Assembly (NCBI RefSeq): GCF_040702505.1
Contig: NZ_JBFBLC010000006.1
Span: forward strand, 62,001-126,000
Length of the DNA: 64,000 nt
DNA from: Terrabacter sp040702505
Lineage (GTDB): Bacteria > Actinomycetota > Actinomycetes > Actinomycetales > Dermatophilaceae
Reading direction: 5' to 3'
Of the stretch, positions 1-9,700 are shown piece after piece. A program made the translations under genes and the position numbers. Under the pieces are notes generated by a model. That model had not been told where the DNA came from. It ran no database searches and saw only the letters and a list, made by a program, of their open reading frames with translations. Each line of letters starts with the position of its first letter. The stretch's first letter is position 1.

Positions 1-756
1 GGCGGAAAGGGTCTCGCGGTTGCCACCTACCTGGGGCTGTGTCTCGGGTGGCTGGGACTGCGCTCGCACGTCGCCCGAGTCGCAGCGCTCTCGACGGTGC
101 TGGCCATGACCGTCGTCCTCCTGCCGCCGGTGACGCACCTGCTGACCCAGGCGGCAGGTCTCGGTCCCGTCCTCTGGCGGATGTGGTGGGTCGTTCCCGT
201 CCCGGTCCTGGTCGGTGCCGTCGTCGGGGTGTCCGCCGATCTCGTCCACGGACGCACGCGAGTCGTCGTGGCCACGGGAGTGGGCCTTGCCGTCGGGCTC
301 CTACCCCTCCTGGGAGGGCAGTGGATCGGATCCCCCGGTAACGGCACGCGGTGGGCGTCCCCCACGGCCTGGAAGGTTCCGCCCGGAGCCGAGGAGGGCG
401 CCCGCCTCGCGCTGCAGGTCTCGAACCCGGGCGACGTCGTGCTCGCGCCATGGGCGACCTCGCGGGTACTGGCCGGGATGTCAGTCGACATGCACCCGGC
501 CTCGGCTCGCACGTTCTACCTGTCGCAGTACCTGTCCGAGCCCGGGTCGTACGCGCGGGAGCGTCTCGCGCTGCAGACGTTCGCGGACAGGGCCACACCC
601 CCCGACCCCGAGACGCTGCGACCGATGCTCGAGGCGCTCGGGGTCGACACCGCATGCGTGGCACCGTCGCGAGGGGCCGCCGTCAGGGCTCTGGAACGCA
701 TGGGGTTCCGGACCGTGGCGACGCAGGGCGAGCTGGCCTGCCTGCGCCGGGCCTGA
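1..756 (+). CDS. C-terminal part of a polytopic membrane protein (5' end outside window)
   Basis: The reading frame is open from the first base, so this is the last 251 residues of a longer protein. The first ~110 residues form three or four hydrophobic membrane segments. The last ~130 residues form a soluble tail with phrases such as NPGDVVLAPW and ALGVDTACVAP. A membrane bundle with a small extracytoplasmic tail resembles actinobacterial proteins of unknown function (DUF6077-like is my best guess, from memory only). It lies upstream of a GT2 glycosyltransferase at the edge of a wall-glycopolymer region, so a surface-polysaccharide role is possible but not shown. No catalytic motif is visible. 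Confidence 0.75.
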   Translation, partial: GGKGLAVATYLGLCLGWLGLRSHVARVAALSTVLAMTVVLLPPVTHLLTQAAGLGPVLWRMWWVVPVPVLVGAVVGVSADLVHGRTRVVVATGVGLAVGLLPLLGGQWIGSPGNGTRWASPTAWKVPPGAEEGARLALQVSNPGDVVLAPWATSRVLAGMSVDMHPASARTFYLSQYLSEPGSYARERLALQTFADRATPPDPETLRPMLEALGVDTACVAPSRGAAVRALERMGFRTVATQGELACLRRA

Positions 757-981
757 GGCGCCCGGAGCTGCGACCGCCCTGGGGCTCGGTCGGACAGCCT
801 TCCCCCGTGATCTCCTGGGCGCCCAGGACCACCCAGCTCGACCAGGGCGCCGACGAAGGGCGCCGAGCAGGTGCAGTGCCTCGTCATGGCCCGTCAGCTG
901 CTGAAGTAGGCTGGGCGCCGCTCGAGCGGGGGAGGTCGGGCCCTCGAGCCCGACAACGCACGACGACGAGAAGGACGCCCT

Positions 982-1962
982 GTGGAGCCCACCACCGACG
1001 CGCTGCCGGCGGTCAGTGTGATCATGCCGATCCTCAACGAGGAGAGGCACCTTCGTGACGCCGTCGCCATGATCCTCGCGCAGGACTACGCCGGTCCGCT
1101 GGAGGTCGTCCTCGCGCTCGGTCCGTCCAGGGACCGCACCGACGAGGTGGCGGCGCAGGTCGCGAACGCCGACGCGCGGGTGCGTCTCGTCGCCAACCCC
1201 AGTGGCCGGACCCCCGACGCCCTCAACGCGGCCATCGGCGCGAGCACGGGCGAAGTCATCGTCCGTGTCGACGGGCACGCCGAGATCCCGGACGACTACA
1301 TCAGCGTCGCCGTGACGGAGCTGCTGCGCGTCGGCGCCGACAACGTCGGCGGCATCATGGACGCCCAGGGCACGACCACCTTCGAGCGGGCCGTGGCCGC
1401 AGCGATGCGCAGCCCGCTCGGCGTCGGCAGCTCGCGCTTCCACACGGGCGGCTCCGCAGGAGAGGCCGACACGGTCTACCTCGGCGTCTTCCGACGCAGC
1501 GCCCTCGAGCGCGTCGGGGGCTACGACTCCCACTTCGCGAGGGCTCAGGACTGGGAGATGAACCACCGGATCCGCGAGACGGGTGGCACCGTGTGGTTCA
1601 CCCCGGACCTGAAGGTGACGTACCGGCCGCGGGCAACCGTCAAGGCCCTCGCCAAGCAGTACTTCCACTACGGCCGCTGGCGCCGGGTCGTGGCACGCCA
1701 CCACGAGGGCACGATCAACCCGCGCTACCTCGCGCCGCCGACCATGGTCGCGGTGGCCACTGCCGCCACCGTCGCGGGCTTCTTCTGGCGGCCTGCCTGG
1801 GCCGTGCCCGCCGCGTATGCCGCCGGGGTCGTCGCGGGCGGCGCCGCGATCTCGCGTGGTGAGTCGCCGGCCACCCGCGCCGTGACGCCCGTCGTGCTCG
1901 CGACGATGCACTGGTCGTGGGGCGTGGGCTTCCTCACCAGCCCCCGGCGACTGACCCGCTGA
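982..1962 (+). CDS. Family 2 glycosyltransferase, ExoA-like
   Basis: This 326-residue GT-A enzyme begins with SVIMPILNEERHLRDAV, the usual GT2 nucleotide-binding start. An acidic VDGHAEIPDDY stretch follows in the DxD region, then GGYDSHFARAQDWEMNHR, which matches the acceptor/catalytic part of succinoglycan ExoA-like transferases. Residues ~245-300 form two membrane segments, so the enzyme is probably anchored with its catalytic domain in the cytoplasm. It should transfer a sugar from a nucleotide or lipid donor to a growing glycan; the sugar is unknown. The GTG start at 982 follows a GAGAAGGA ribosome-binding site. It converges on the DUF6541-like membrane gene. Confidence 0.88.
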   Translation: MEPTTDALPAVSVIMPILNEERHLRDAVAMILAQDYAGPLEVVLALGPSRDRTDEVAAQVANADARVRLVANPSGRTPDALNAAIGASTGEVIVRVDGHAEIPDDYISVAVTELLRVGADNVGGIMDAQGTTTFERAVAAAMRSPLGVGSSRFHTGGSAGEADTVYLGVFRRSALERVGGYDSHFARAQDWEMNHRIRETGGTVWFTPDLKVTYRPRATVKALAKQYFHYGRWRRVVARHHEGTINPRYLAPPTMVAVATAATVAGFFWRPAWAVPAAYAAGVVAGGAAISRGESPATRAVTPVVLATMHWSWGVGFLTSPRRLTR

Positions 1963-1991
1963 ACTGCCGCCGGGCGCTCACGACCCGGCGC

Positions 1992-4001
1992 TCAGGACCC
2001 GGCGCAGGCGACGCGCTCGTAGAGCGTGTAGGGCGCGGCGTGGGCGACCTCCCGCCAGGCGGCCGAGCTGCCGACGTGGTCGATGCCGGCATACTCCTCG
2101 ACGCGGTTGCCGGCCCACGAGAAGGGCTGGCCGCCCGTGATGGCCCAGGCGACGTGCTGGCGCGTGGCCGCCGCGCACACCTTCGGGTCGGTGCCGACCC
2201 GGTCGAGGGACTTGGCGAGCAGGGTGCGGTCGCCGGCCGTGCGGCCCTTCTCCGTCGGGATGAGCAGCCGACGGCCGCTCACGACGTAGAGGTAGGTCGG
2301 CCCGTTCCACGGGTTGGCCGCGACGACGGCGTCCGGCGGCAGGTGGGCTGACAGCGATCGCAGGGCGCGCAGCTCCTGGTCGCTCACCCACGAGTCCGCG
2401 GGCTTCGGGTGGAAGTAGCGGTGGAGGATGTGCCGGTGGGCCGACACCTGGGCCCCGGTGTCGAGCGCGGCCGCACCCAGGACGAGCGCGGCGGCGCCGA
2501 CTGCCACCACGGTCCTGCTCCAGCGGCGGGTGGCCAGCCGGGCGACCAGGTCGGCGATGGCGACGAGCGCGGCCGCACCGGCCAGGACGGCGGGGAGGAT
2601 GGCGACGGCGTGCAACCGGACCGCGTTGTTGTACCAGGGCCAGGTGAGGTAGCGCACGAGGGCGTCGTCGACGGCGATGTTGAGCCAGTAGAGCGCCAGC
2701 ATGACGACCAGCGCTGCGACCACCCAACGGGCGCCGCGGTGGCGCCGCAGCAGCACGACGACGCCGATCGCCACCAGCGCCGACAGCACCGGCAGGGGGT
2801 GCGTCTCGCGGGGCGCGAAGAGGAGCAGGTCGTGGAAGGCGCCGAGCACCGACCGCTCGGGGCCGGGAGCGCCGGTGTCGACCATGAACTGCGGTCGCAC
2901 GAGGACGGACACCACGGCGACCACGACGAGGGCGACGACTGCGCCGCCGAGGATCAGGAGCCGGCGCTGCCCGGAGCGCTGGCTCCTCGCCGCCTCCCAC
3001 ACCCGGCCGAGCACGATCAACGCGCCGAACACCCCGAGCGTCACGAAGGCGTTGGGATGGGCCAGGACGAGCCCGGGCACGGCCACGAGCAGGACGGCGG
3101 CCGAGCGCACGCGGTCGCCCACGGCATACGGCGGCGTCGCGCGCGGCCGGAAGACTCCGACGAGCGCGGCCAGGGCGGCCGGCAGGATCGCCTGACCCAG
3201 CAGGTTGGGCCACAGCACGCCGAAGCCCATGAGGAAGTAGGGGTAGGTCGTGAACGCGACGCTGAGCAGGGCGGTGGCCAGCACGACGAGCACCCGCCGG
3301 CCCAGCAGGCTCAGCGCCAGCACGATGCAGCCCAGCGGCCACACGACACCGGCGAGGAGGACCACGTAGACCGAGGTGCAGACCACGACGGACGCACCGG
3401 TGAGGAGCGAGGCCGTGGCCGTGAACGCATAGAAGGCGCCGGGGTAGAACGGCGCGGCCGGGTCGTTGAAGTGCCCGATCTGCAGCGAGGACAGCGTGCC
3501 GTGCTGGAGCCCCCACTGCGGTGCGGCGACGTGGAAGATCGTGTCCGGCGCCTGGGGCAGTGCCTCGGGGGTGCGGATCTCGGGCCGGATCGTCCAGAGG
3601 ACGACCAGCAGCGTGACGACGACGCTCGCCACCGTCCACCACAGCACCGGGTCGAACCGGCGCTCGGCCGGGTGCTCGAGCCAGGTCGCCCATCCCGGGC
3701 GACGCGCGGCCAGGGCCGTGTTCGCGCGGGTCAGCAGGATTCCGGCCCCGAACGCGATGACCCACAGCGCCAGCGTGCCGACGACCACGGTGGCCACGCT
3801 CCAGCGCACCCCGACCAGGGGCGCGACGACGGCGGTCAGGCCGAGGCACGTCGTCGACAGCAGCGGCGCCAGTGCGAGGGCGGCGAGCGGGCGCAGCCGC
3901 AGGAGCAGCCCGGCCGCCAGGCCGGGGACGAAGACGAGCACGCCCACGACGAGGAAGACGGGGACGGTGTCGGTCCACGAGGTCGAGCCCGGTAGGAGCA
4001 A
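1992..4001 (-). CDS. Large polytopic membrane protein, DUF6541-like
   Basis: The protein has 669 residues if it starts at the TTG whose first base is 4001. That codon sits behind GAGAAAGGG on the minus strand and immediately precedes the first membrane helix. A longer frame exists upstream, but it runs into the divergent gene's promoter and is arginine/proline-rich noise. About a dozen hydrophobic segments are followed by a ~170-residue soluble C-terminal domain (phrases NPWNGPTYLYV, AWAITGG, YTLYERV). This resembles actinobacterial DUF6541 proteins, which I know only as cell-envelope membrane proteins of unknown activity with a GT-C-like look. The setting next to teichoic-acid polymerases suggests a role in surface glycan assembly. 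Confidence 0.8.
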   Translation of the reverse strand: MLLPGSTSWTDTVPVFLVVGVLVFVPGLAAGLLLRLRPLAALALAPLLSTTCLGLTAVVAPLVGVRWSVATVVVGTLALWVIAFGAGILLTRANTALAARRPGWATWLEHPAERRFDPVLWWTVASVVVTLLVVLWTIRPEIRTPEALPQAPDTIFHVAAPQWGLQHGTLSSLQIGHFNDPAAPFYPGAFYAFTATASLLTGASVVVCTSVYVVLLAGVVWPLGCIVLALSLLGRRVLVVLATALLSVAFTTYPYFLMGFGVLWPNLLGQAILPAALAALVGVFRPRATPPYAVGDRVRSAAVLLVAVPGLVLAHPNAFVTLGVFGALIVLGRVWEAARSQRSGQRRLLILGGAVVALVVVAVVSVLVRPQFMVDTGAPGPERSVLGAFHDLLLFAPRETHPLPVLSALVAIGVVVLLRRHRGARWVVAALVVMLALYWLNIAVDDALVRYLTWPWYNNAVRLHAVAILPAVLAGAAALVAIADLVARLATRRWSRTVVAVGAAALVLGAAALDTGAQVSAHRHILHRYFHPKPADSWVSDQELRALRSLSAHLPPDAVVAANPWNGPTYLYVVSGRRLLIPTEKGRTAGDRTLLAKSLDRVGTDPKVCAAATRQHVAWAITGGQPFSWAGNRVEEYAGIDHVGSSAAWREVAHAAPYTLYERVACAGS

Positions 4002-4198
4002 CTCCAGACCCTTTCTCGGCTGCCGACGGCTCCGCTTCGACCCCGAGGCTACCCAAGCGGGCTCAACGATCGCTGGCAGCTCACTGACAGTCGCGCCGCG
4101 CCGACGGCCGTTCTGCTGTGCCCGCGCCGGTTCACTACGATGGCGGGGCCCCGGGGACTGCTGCCCTGCACCCGGCGACCAAGGAGTTGGAGATCCGC

Positions 4199-6709
4199 AT
4201 GTCAGTGCCGCTCGGCGCGACCGGGAAGGCCCGGCGCGTCGTCCGCCAGGTCGTCCGCAAGGCCGTCCGCTCCGGTCCCCACGAGGTGAAGGTGGCGCTG
4301 CGGGCGATGCCGGTCGACCCCGACCTCGTGGTCTACGAGTCGTTCGGCGGCAACGGGATGCTCTGCAACCCCGAGGCGATCTTCCGGGCGCTGCTCGAAG
4401 ACCCCGAGCAGCAGCACCTGCGCCACGTCTGGGTGCTGGCCGACCCCACGGCATACGCCTCGACCGTCGCGGAGTTCCGGGACGACCCCCGCGTGCGCTT
4501 CGTCCGGCGCCGCTCGATCGCCTACCACCGGGCGCTCTCGACCGCGGGCCTGCTCGTCAACAACGCGACGTTCCCGCCCGACTGGGGCAAGCGACCCGGC
4601 CAGACCTACCTCAACACCTGGCACGGCACGCCGCTGAAGGCCATGGGCTACGACGAGGCCCAGGGTGGGCGCGGGGCCCTCAACGTCCTGCGCAACTTCA
4701 TGATGGCCGACTACCTCCTCTCGACCAGCCCCTTCATGAGCGAGCGGATGTACGAGCAGGCCTACCGGCTCGTCAACGTCGCACCCGGCGAGCTCGTCGA
4801 GGTCGGCTACCCGCGCACCGACCTGCAGTTCGGCGGGGAGGGCGAGCGGGAGCGCACGCGCGCCCGGCTGCGCTCGGCCGGGGTCCGGCTCGCCGCCGAC
4901 GACACCCTGGTGCTGGTCGCGCCCACGTGGAAGGGTGAGTCGTTCCACACGCCCCGCAACGACGCTGCCGACCTCGCCGCGATGGTGGACGAGCTTCAGA
5001 ACCGGCTGCCGTCCGGACACCGCGTGCTGCTGAAGGTCCACCAGCAGGTCTACCGCTTCGCCCGCACCGAGCCGCGCCTGGCCGGCCGCCTCGTGCCCAA
5101 CGAGCTGCCCACCAACGCGGTGCTCGGCGTCACCGACGTGCTCGTCACCGACTACTCGAGCATCTTCTTCGACTTCCTCTCCACGGGACGTCCGATCCTC
5201 TTCCACACCCCGGACCGCGAGGAGTACGACGGCTACCGCGGGTCCTACCTCCCCGTCGAGCAGCTGCCCGGACCGCAGAGCCGCACCACCGCGGAGCTCG
5301 CGGACCTCGTCGGCGCAGTGGGCAGCGGCACGGCGCCCGACCCCCTCGTGTCCCACCGGGACCGCTACGACGCCGCGCGGGCGCGCTTCGCGCCGAAGGA
5401 CGACGGCGGCGCGACCCAACGGGTCCTCGACGTGGTCGTGCGTGGCCGGCGCGAGGGACACGAGGTGCGGCAGACCCGCCGCGACGGCCGTCGCACCCTG
5501 ATGCTCTACCTCGGTGGGATGATGTCCAACGGCATCACCAGCTCGGCCCTCAACCTGCTCCGGACGCTCGACCACACGGCGTGGGACGTCTCCGTGGTCA
5601 CCGGTCCCATCGACAACGAGGACCGCCTCGCCAACGCCGAGGCGCTCGACCCCCGCGTGCGCCAGTTCGCCCGGAACGGCTCCGCGAGCATGAGCAAGAC
5701 TCTCTGGGTGAGCCGCCGCCGGCTCATGCGCGGTCAGCTGGACAGGATCTCGCAGCCCGTGCTCGAGAAGGTCGACCAGGCGCTGGAGCAGGACTGGCGC
5801 CGGATCGTGGGGGCGGCCCGCTTCGACCACGTCGTCGACTTCAGCGGCTACTCACCGGCCTGGACGTTCCTGATCGGGCACGCGCCGGCCGGCAGCCACT
5901 CGGTCTGGCAGCACAACGACCTGCTCGCCGACCAGCTGCGCGAGATCGGGGGACGTCGACCGCACTTCGCCAACCTGCAGGCCGTCTTCACCAGCTACGC
6001 CCGGTTCGACCACATCGTGTCCGTCTCCGAGGCGCTGCGTGAGGTCAACGCCCGCAACCTGTCGCGATGGGCGCCTCCCGAGAAGTTCGTCGCGGCCCGC
6101 AACACCATCGACGTCCAGCGGGTCGTGAGCGGCGCGGCCGAACCGGCCCCCCAGGAGGTCATGGACGCCTTGGCGCCGGCGCCCCCCGGTCACGACCGCT
6201 TCGTCTTCGTCGCCGTCGGCCGGCTCTCCCCGGAGAAGAACCACGAGCGCCTCCTCGAGGCCTTCGCCCTCGCCCGCCGCGAGCACCCCGGCATCCGCCT
6301 CGTCGTCGTGGGCGACGGGCCGCTGCGGGACGAGCTGACCGACCGGGCGAGCGAGCTGGGGCTCGAGGGCCACGTCCTCTTCGCCGGGCTCCAGCGCAAC
6401 CCGTGGTCGATCATGGCCGAGTGCCAGTGCTTCGTCCTCTCGAGTGACTACGAGGGCCAGCCGATGGTCATCCTCGAGGCCCGCACCCTGGGCCTGCCGG
6501 TCGTCTCGACGTCGTTCGACTCCGTGGGCTCGGCGCTCGCCGACGGCGAGGGCCTCGTCGTCGAGCGTTCGGTCCCCGCTCTCGCAGCGGGGCTGGCTGC
6601 GGCCGCCGAGGGCCGGGTGCCCCGGGCCGACTTCGACGCCGGGGCCTACAACGCAGCCGTCGTCGGCGAGTTCGAACGCGCCATCGGCGCCGTCGTCGCC
6701 CCGGCGTAG
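4199..6709 (+). CDS. TagF-type glycerophosphotransferase fused to a GT4 glycosyltransferase
   Basis: This 836-residue protein has two catalytic halves. Residues ~40-420 match CDP-glycerol glycerophosphotransferases: VYESFGGNGMLCNPEAI, then TYLNTWHGTPLKAMGYD with the active-site His region, then VTDYSSIFFDFLSTGRPILF. Residues ~440-830 are a GT-B GT4 module: LYLGGMMSNGITSSALNLL, then VAVGRLSPEKNHERLLEAF, then SSDYEGQPMVILEA carrying the Ex7E-type donor site. It probably polymerises or primes alditol-phosphate units and also adds a sugar, at the inner membrane face. The ATG at 4199 has AAGGAG 12 bases upstream; an in-frame start at 4118 lacks a site. It is divergent from the DUF6541-like gene and convergent with a second TagF fusion. 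Confidence 0.9.
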   Translation: MSVPLGATGKARRVVRQVVRKAVRSGPHEVKVALRAMPVDPDLVVYESFGGNGMLCNPEAIFRALLEDPEQQHLRHVWVLADPTAYASTVAEFRDDPRVRFVRRRSIAYHRALSTAGLLVNNATFPPDWGKRPGQTYLNTWHGTPLKAMGYDEAQGGRGALNVLRNFMMADYLLSTSPFMSERMYEQAYRLVNVAPGELVEVGYPRTDLQFGGEGERERTRARLRSAGVRLAADDTLVLVAPTWKGESFHTPRNDAADLAAMVDELQNRLPSGHRVLLKVHQQVYRFARTEPRLAGRLVPNELPTNAVLGVTDVLVTDYSSIFFDFLSTGRPILFHTPDREEYDGYRGSYLPVEQLPGPQSRTTAELADLVGAVGSGTAPDPLVSHRDRYDAARARFAPKDDGGATQRVLDVVVRGRREGHEVRQTRRDGRRTLMLYLGGMMSNGITSSALNLLRTLDHTAWDVSVVTGPIDNEDRLANAEALDPRVRQFARNGSASMSKTLWVSRRRLMRGQLDRISQPVLEKVDQALEQDWRRIVGAARFDHVVDFSGYSPAWTFLIGHAPAGSHSVWQHNDLLADQLREIGGRRPHFANLQAVFTSYARFDHIVSVSEALREVNARNLSRWAPPEKFVAARNTIDVQRVVSGAAEPAPQEVMDALAPAPPGHDRFVFVAVGRLSPEKNHERLLEAFALARREHPGIRLVVVGDGPLRDELTDRASELGLEGHVLFAGLQRNPWSIMAECQCFVLSSDYEGQPMVILEARTLGLPVVSTSFDSVGSALADGEGLVVERSVPALAAGLAAAAEGRVPRADFDAGAYNAAVVGEFERAIGAVVAPA

Positions 6710-6720
6710 GGCACGCCTGC

Positions 6721-9700
6721 TCAGGCGCCCCAGACCGCGTCGACGACCCGGGCGGCCGCCTTGCCGTCGTCGCGCGGCGCGAAGCGCTCGCGGAAGGCGG
6801 TGTAGCGCTCGCGGTAGGTCGCCTCGATCTGCCCGAGCGAGGTCAGCGTCTGGAGCACGCTGTCGGTCGAGGACAGCAGCGGACCGGGCGCGATCTCGGC
6901 GAAGTCGAGGTAGAAGCCGCGGGTGGTGCCGGCGTACTGCGCCACGTCGGGCGTCAGGAACAGCATCGGTCGACCGGTGCCGATGAAGTCGAACATCACC
7001 GAGGAGTAGTCGGTGATGAGGACGTCGGCCACCAGCATCAGCTCGGTGATGTCCGGGTAGCGCGAGACGTCGACGACGTTGGCCGCCACGCTCTGGCCCA
7101 GGCCGGGCGTGTTGCTGTGCCCGCGCACCAGGAGCACCGAGTCGCCGCCGAACGCGCGGGAGACGACGTCGAGCTCGAGGTGGTTGACCATCGCGTAGCC
7201 GCCGGAGGCGGTGCGCACGTCGTCGCGCCAGGTGGGCGCGTAGAGCACGAGGCGGGCGTCCCCGGACACGCCGAGCCGCTCCCGGACCCGGGCGCGGTCG
7301 GCCTCGGAGCCGGTGGTCAGCAGGTCGTTGCGGGGGTAGCCGAGGTTCAGCACCTCGCCCTCGAAGCCGAGCGCGTCGGGCAGCACCGTGCTCGCGAAGT
7401 CGTTCTGGGCGAGCAGCAGGTCCCAGGCCCGTGCCTCCCGGACCATGAGGCCGCGGTAGGAGAGCGAGAGGTTTCCCGCCGGGACGTGCCGCCCGATCTT
7501 CTTCAGCGGGGTGCCGTGCCAGGTCTGCAGGTAGGTCTGGTCGGCGTGCTTGCGGTAGAAGAACGGGAAGTTGTTGTTGGCCACCAGGTGGCGCGACGTC
7601 TCGAGGGCACGCAGGTGCTCTCGCGTGCCGACGACCACCGTCTCGGCGCCGTCCGGCACGACGGCCGTGCCGTCGGCGACCTCCCACACGAGGCGGTGGG
7701 GGAAGTCGCGCCGCACCAGCTCCTCGTAGAGGGCGAGCGGCGAGTCGGCGGGCGACCGGCCGCCGAACGTGGACAGGAGCACGCCCTCCTCGACCGGGGA
7801 GCGCAGCAACGCAGGTGTGCCGCGTCGCATCGTCCACTGACCGGCGCGGGTCCAGTCGTCCTCCGGGATCGACGCGCGGGTGTTGACCCACAGTGCGCGG
7901 GCCCGCGAGGTGATGGTGAACCGGAAGGAGACCTCGTCGGACCGGTGCCAGTGCAGGAAGTGCGGGCTGACGTCCTCGACCGCGTGCGGCGCCACGGGCA
8001 CCCAGACGCTGCGCTCGGTGACGCCCGGGCTGCGCAGCAGGCGGAGCGAGTACCCGCCGGTGGCGCGGGCGACCAGCTGACCCCAGCGCTCGACGAGGAG
8101 GTCGAAGTCGGCCTCGAAGCGCCCGGTGGTGACGTCGTGACGCACCGCGGTGGGCAGCCAGTCGCCCTGGTCGGACACGAGCGCGAGGTGCAGGGCGTCG
8201 CCCACGTCCGACCCGGCATACCCGGTGACCGTGAAGGACCGCTGGTCCGGCGCCACGGAGACGGCGTGGATCGACGCGTGCAGCTTCCGGTCGTGCATGC
8301 GCAGGCGACCCGAGCCGACGAGCGCGAGCCGCAGGCCACCGGTGTGCGGCGAGGTGCGGGCCAGCTCGGCGGTCGACCCGGCGTAGACCACCGGGGCCGG
8401 GCCGCTCGGCAGCACGGCTCGGACCCCCCAGCGGTAGTCGGTGGTGGGGGAGGCCCCCGCCGGCAGCGGCGGGACCGTGATGGTCGCGGCGTAGCCGCCC
8501 TCGACGGCCACGGCCGGCACGCTGCGCCGGATGCCCACCGAACCGCCCGAGAGGGTGAACGCGGAGATCGGCTCGTCGCCGGCGGTCGCCACGAGGTGCA
8601 GCTCGCGGCCGACCAGGCGTGCCTCGGTGGCGACGACCCGGGGAGCGAACAGGTGCAGCTGCAGCCCGCGGGCGGCGGAGTACCGGGGTGCGACCCGCTG
8701 CCCCTCGTGCAGGGGCGAGATCTCGAGCTCCTGGCCGGTCCAGCGACGGTCCCAGCCGGTGACGGGCGTCCGCCAGGAGCGCCGTGTCCCACCGTCCTGG
8801 TGGAGCTCGAGCTCGAGCTCCAGGTGCCACCCGGGGTGCGAGTCGACGTCGTCGACGGCCGGGTGGTGCGCGCCGAGCGCGGTCGCGAGCTCGGCCAGGT
8901 CGGTGCGTACGCGGAAGCCGGACCCTGCCTGGCTGGGCGAGGCCTGGGCGGCCAGCTCGTCGAGGACGGGGTCCTCGAAGCGCTCGACCGAGAGGACGAG
9001 GTCCGCACCGACCGCGACGGGCTCCGGACCGCCGTCCTGCTCGTCGGCCTGCTCGTCGACGAGGTGGGCGGTCAGGGTGGTCGTGGTCGCGGAGAGGTCG
9101 AGCCCGGGCACCCAGGCCATGCCGGTGACGACGAGGTCGTCGCCGTCGAGCTCGTAGCCGAACACCGTGACCCGCATCCGGTCGTCGACGTCGGTCAGGG
9201 CGAGGTCGGCAGCCGTCGGGCGGAAGCTCTGCAGGTCCTCGAGGTAGAGCGGGCGGGCCTGCGGGGGGTCGACGGAGAAGTCCGACTCCCAGGCGTCACC
9301 CACCTCGCTGCGGCGGCTGAGCGTGGTGCGGATGTCGTCACGGTGGCCCTGCTGCACCATCCGTGCGAGCAGCCGGTCGTGCAGGCTGACGAGGCCCCAG
9401 GTGTCGTCGTCCATGTCGCGCGCGACGGCCGCGAGCCCCGACGCGAGCGCGTCGAAGTAGTCGTCGTCCGTCCGCGGCACCTCGTTGTAGTAGGACCGCA
9501 GGTCCAGGCCCACCGACTTGGCCTGCCACTGGTGGAGCACGTGCGGACTCGCCTGCCGGCGCAGCACGTCGGCCACCCTGGACATCACCGTGAGGCGGTC
9601 GGTGAGGTCGACCATCGAGGACTTCTGCTGGGTGATCGAGGTGCCGTCGCCGCGCACGTACCAGGAGTAGACGACCTCGTGGAGCACGTCGAAGGCCTTC

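Noticed and set aside
481..1911. Minus-strand 476-codon open frame
   Set aside because: It is antisense to two well-supported plus-strand genes, is rich in Arg/Gly/His without domain phrases, and reflects the third-position GC bias of the real genes.
2409..3995. Plus-strand 528-codon open frame
   Set aside because: Composition (Gln/His/Asp/Arg repeats) is the reverse-strand shadow of the DUF6541-like membrane gene; no start context or motif.
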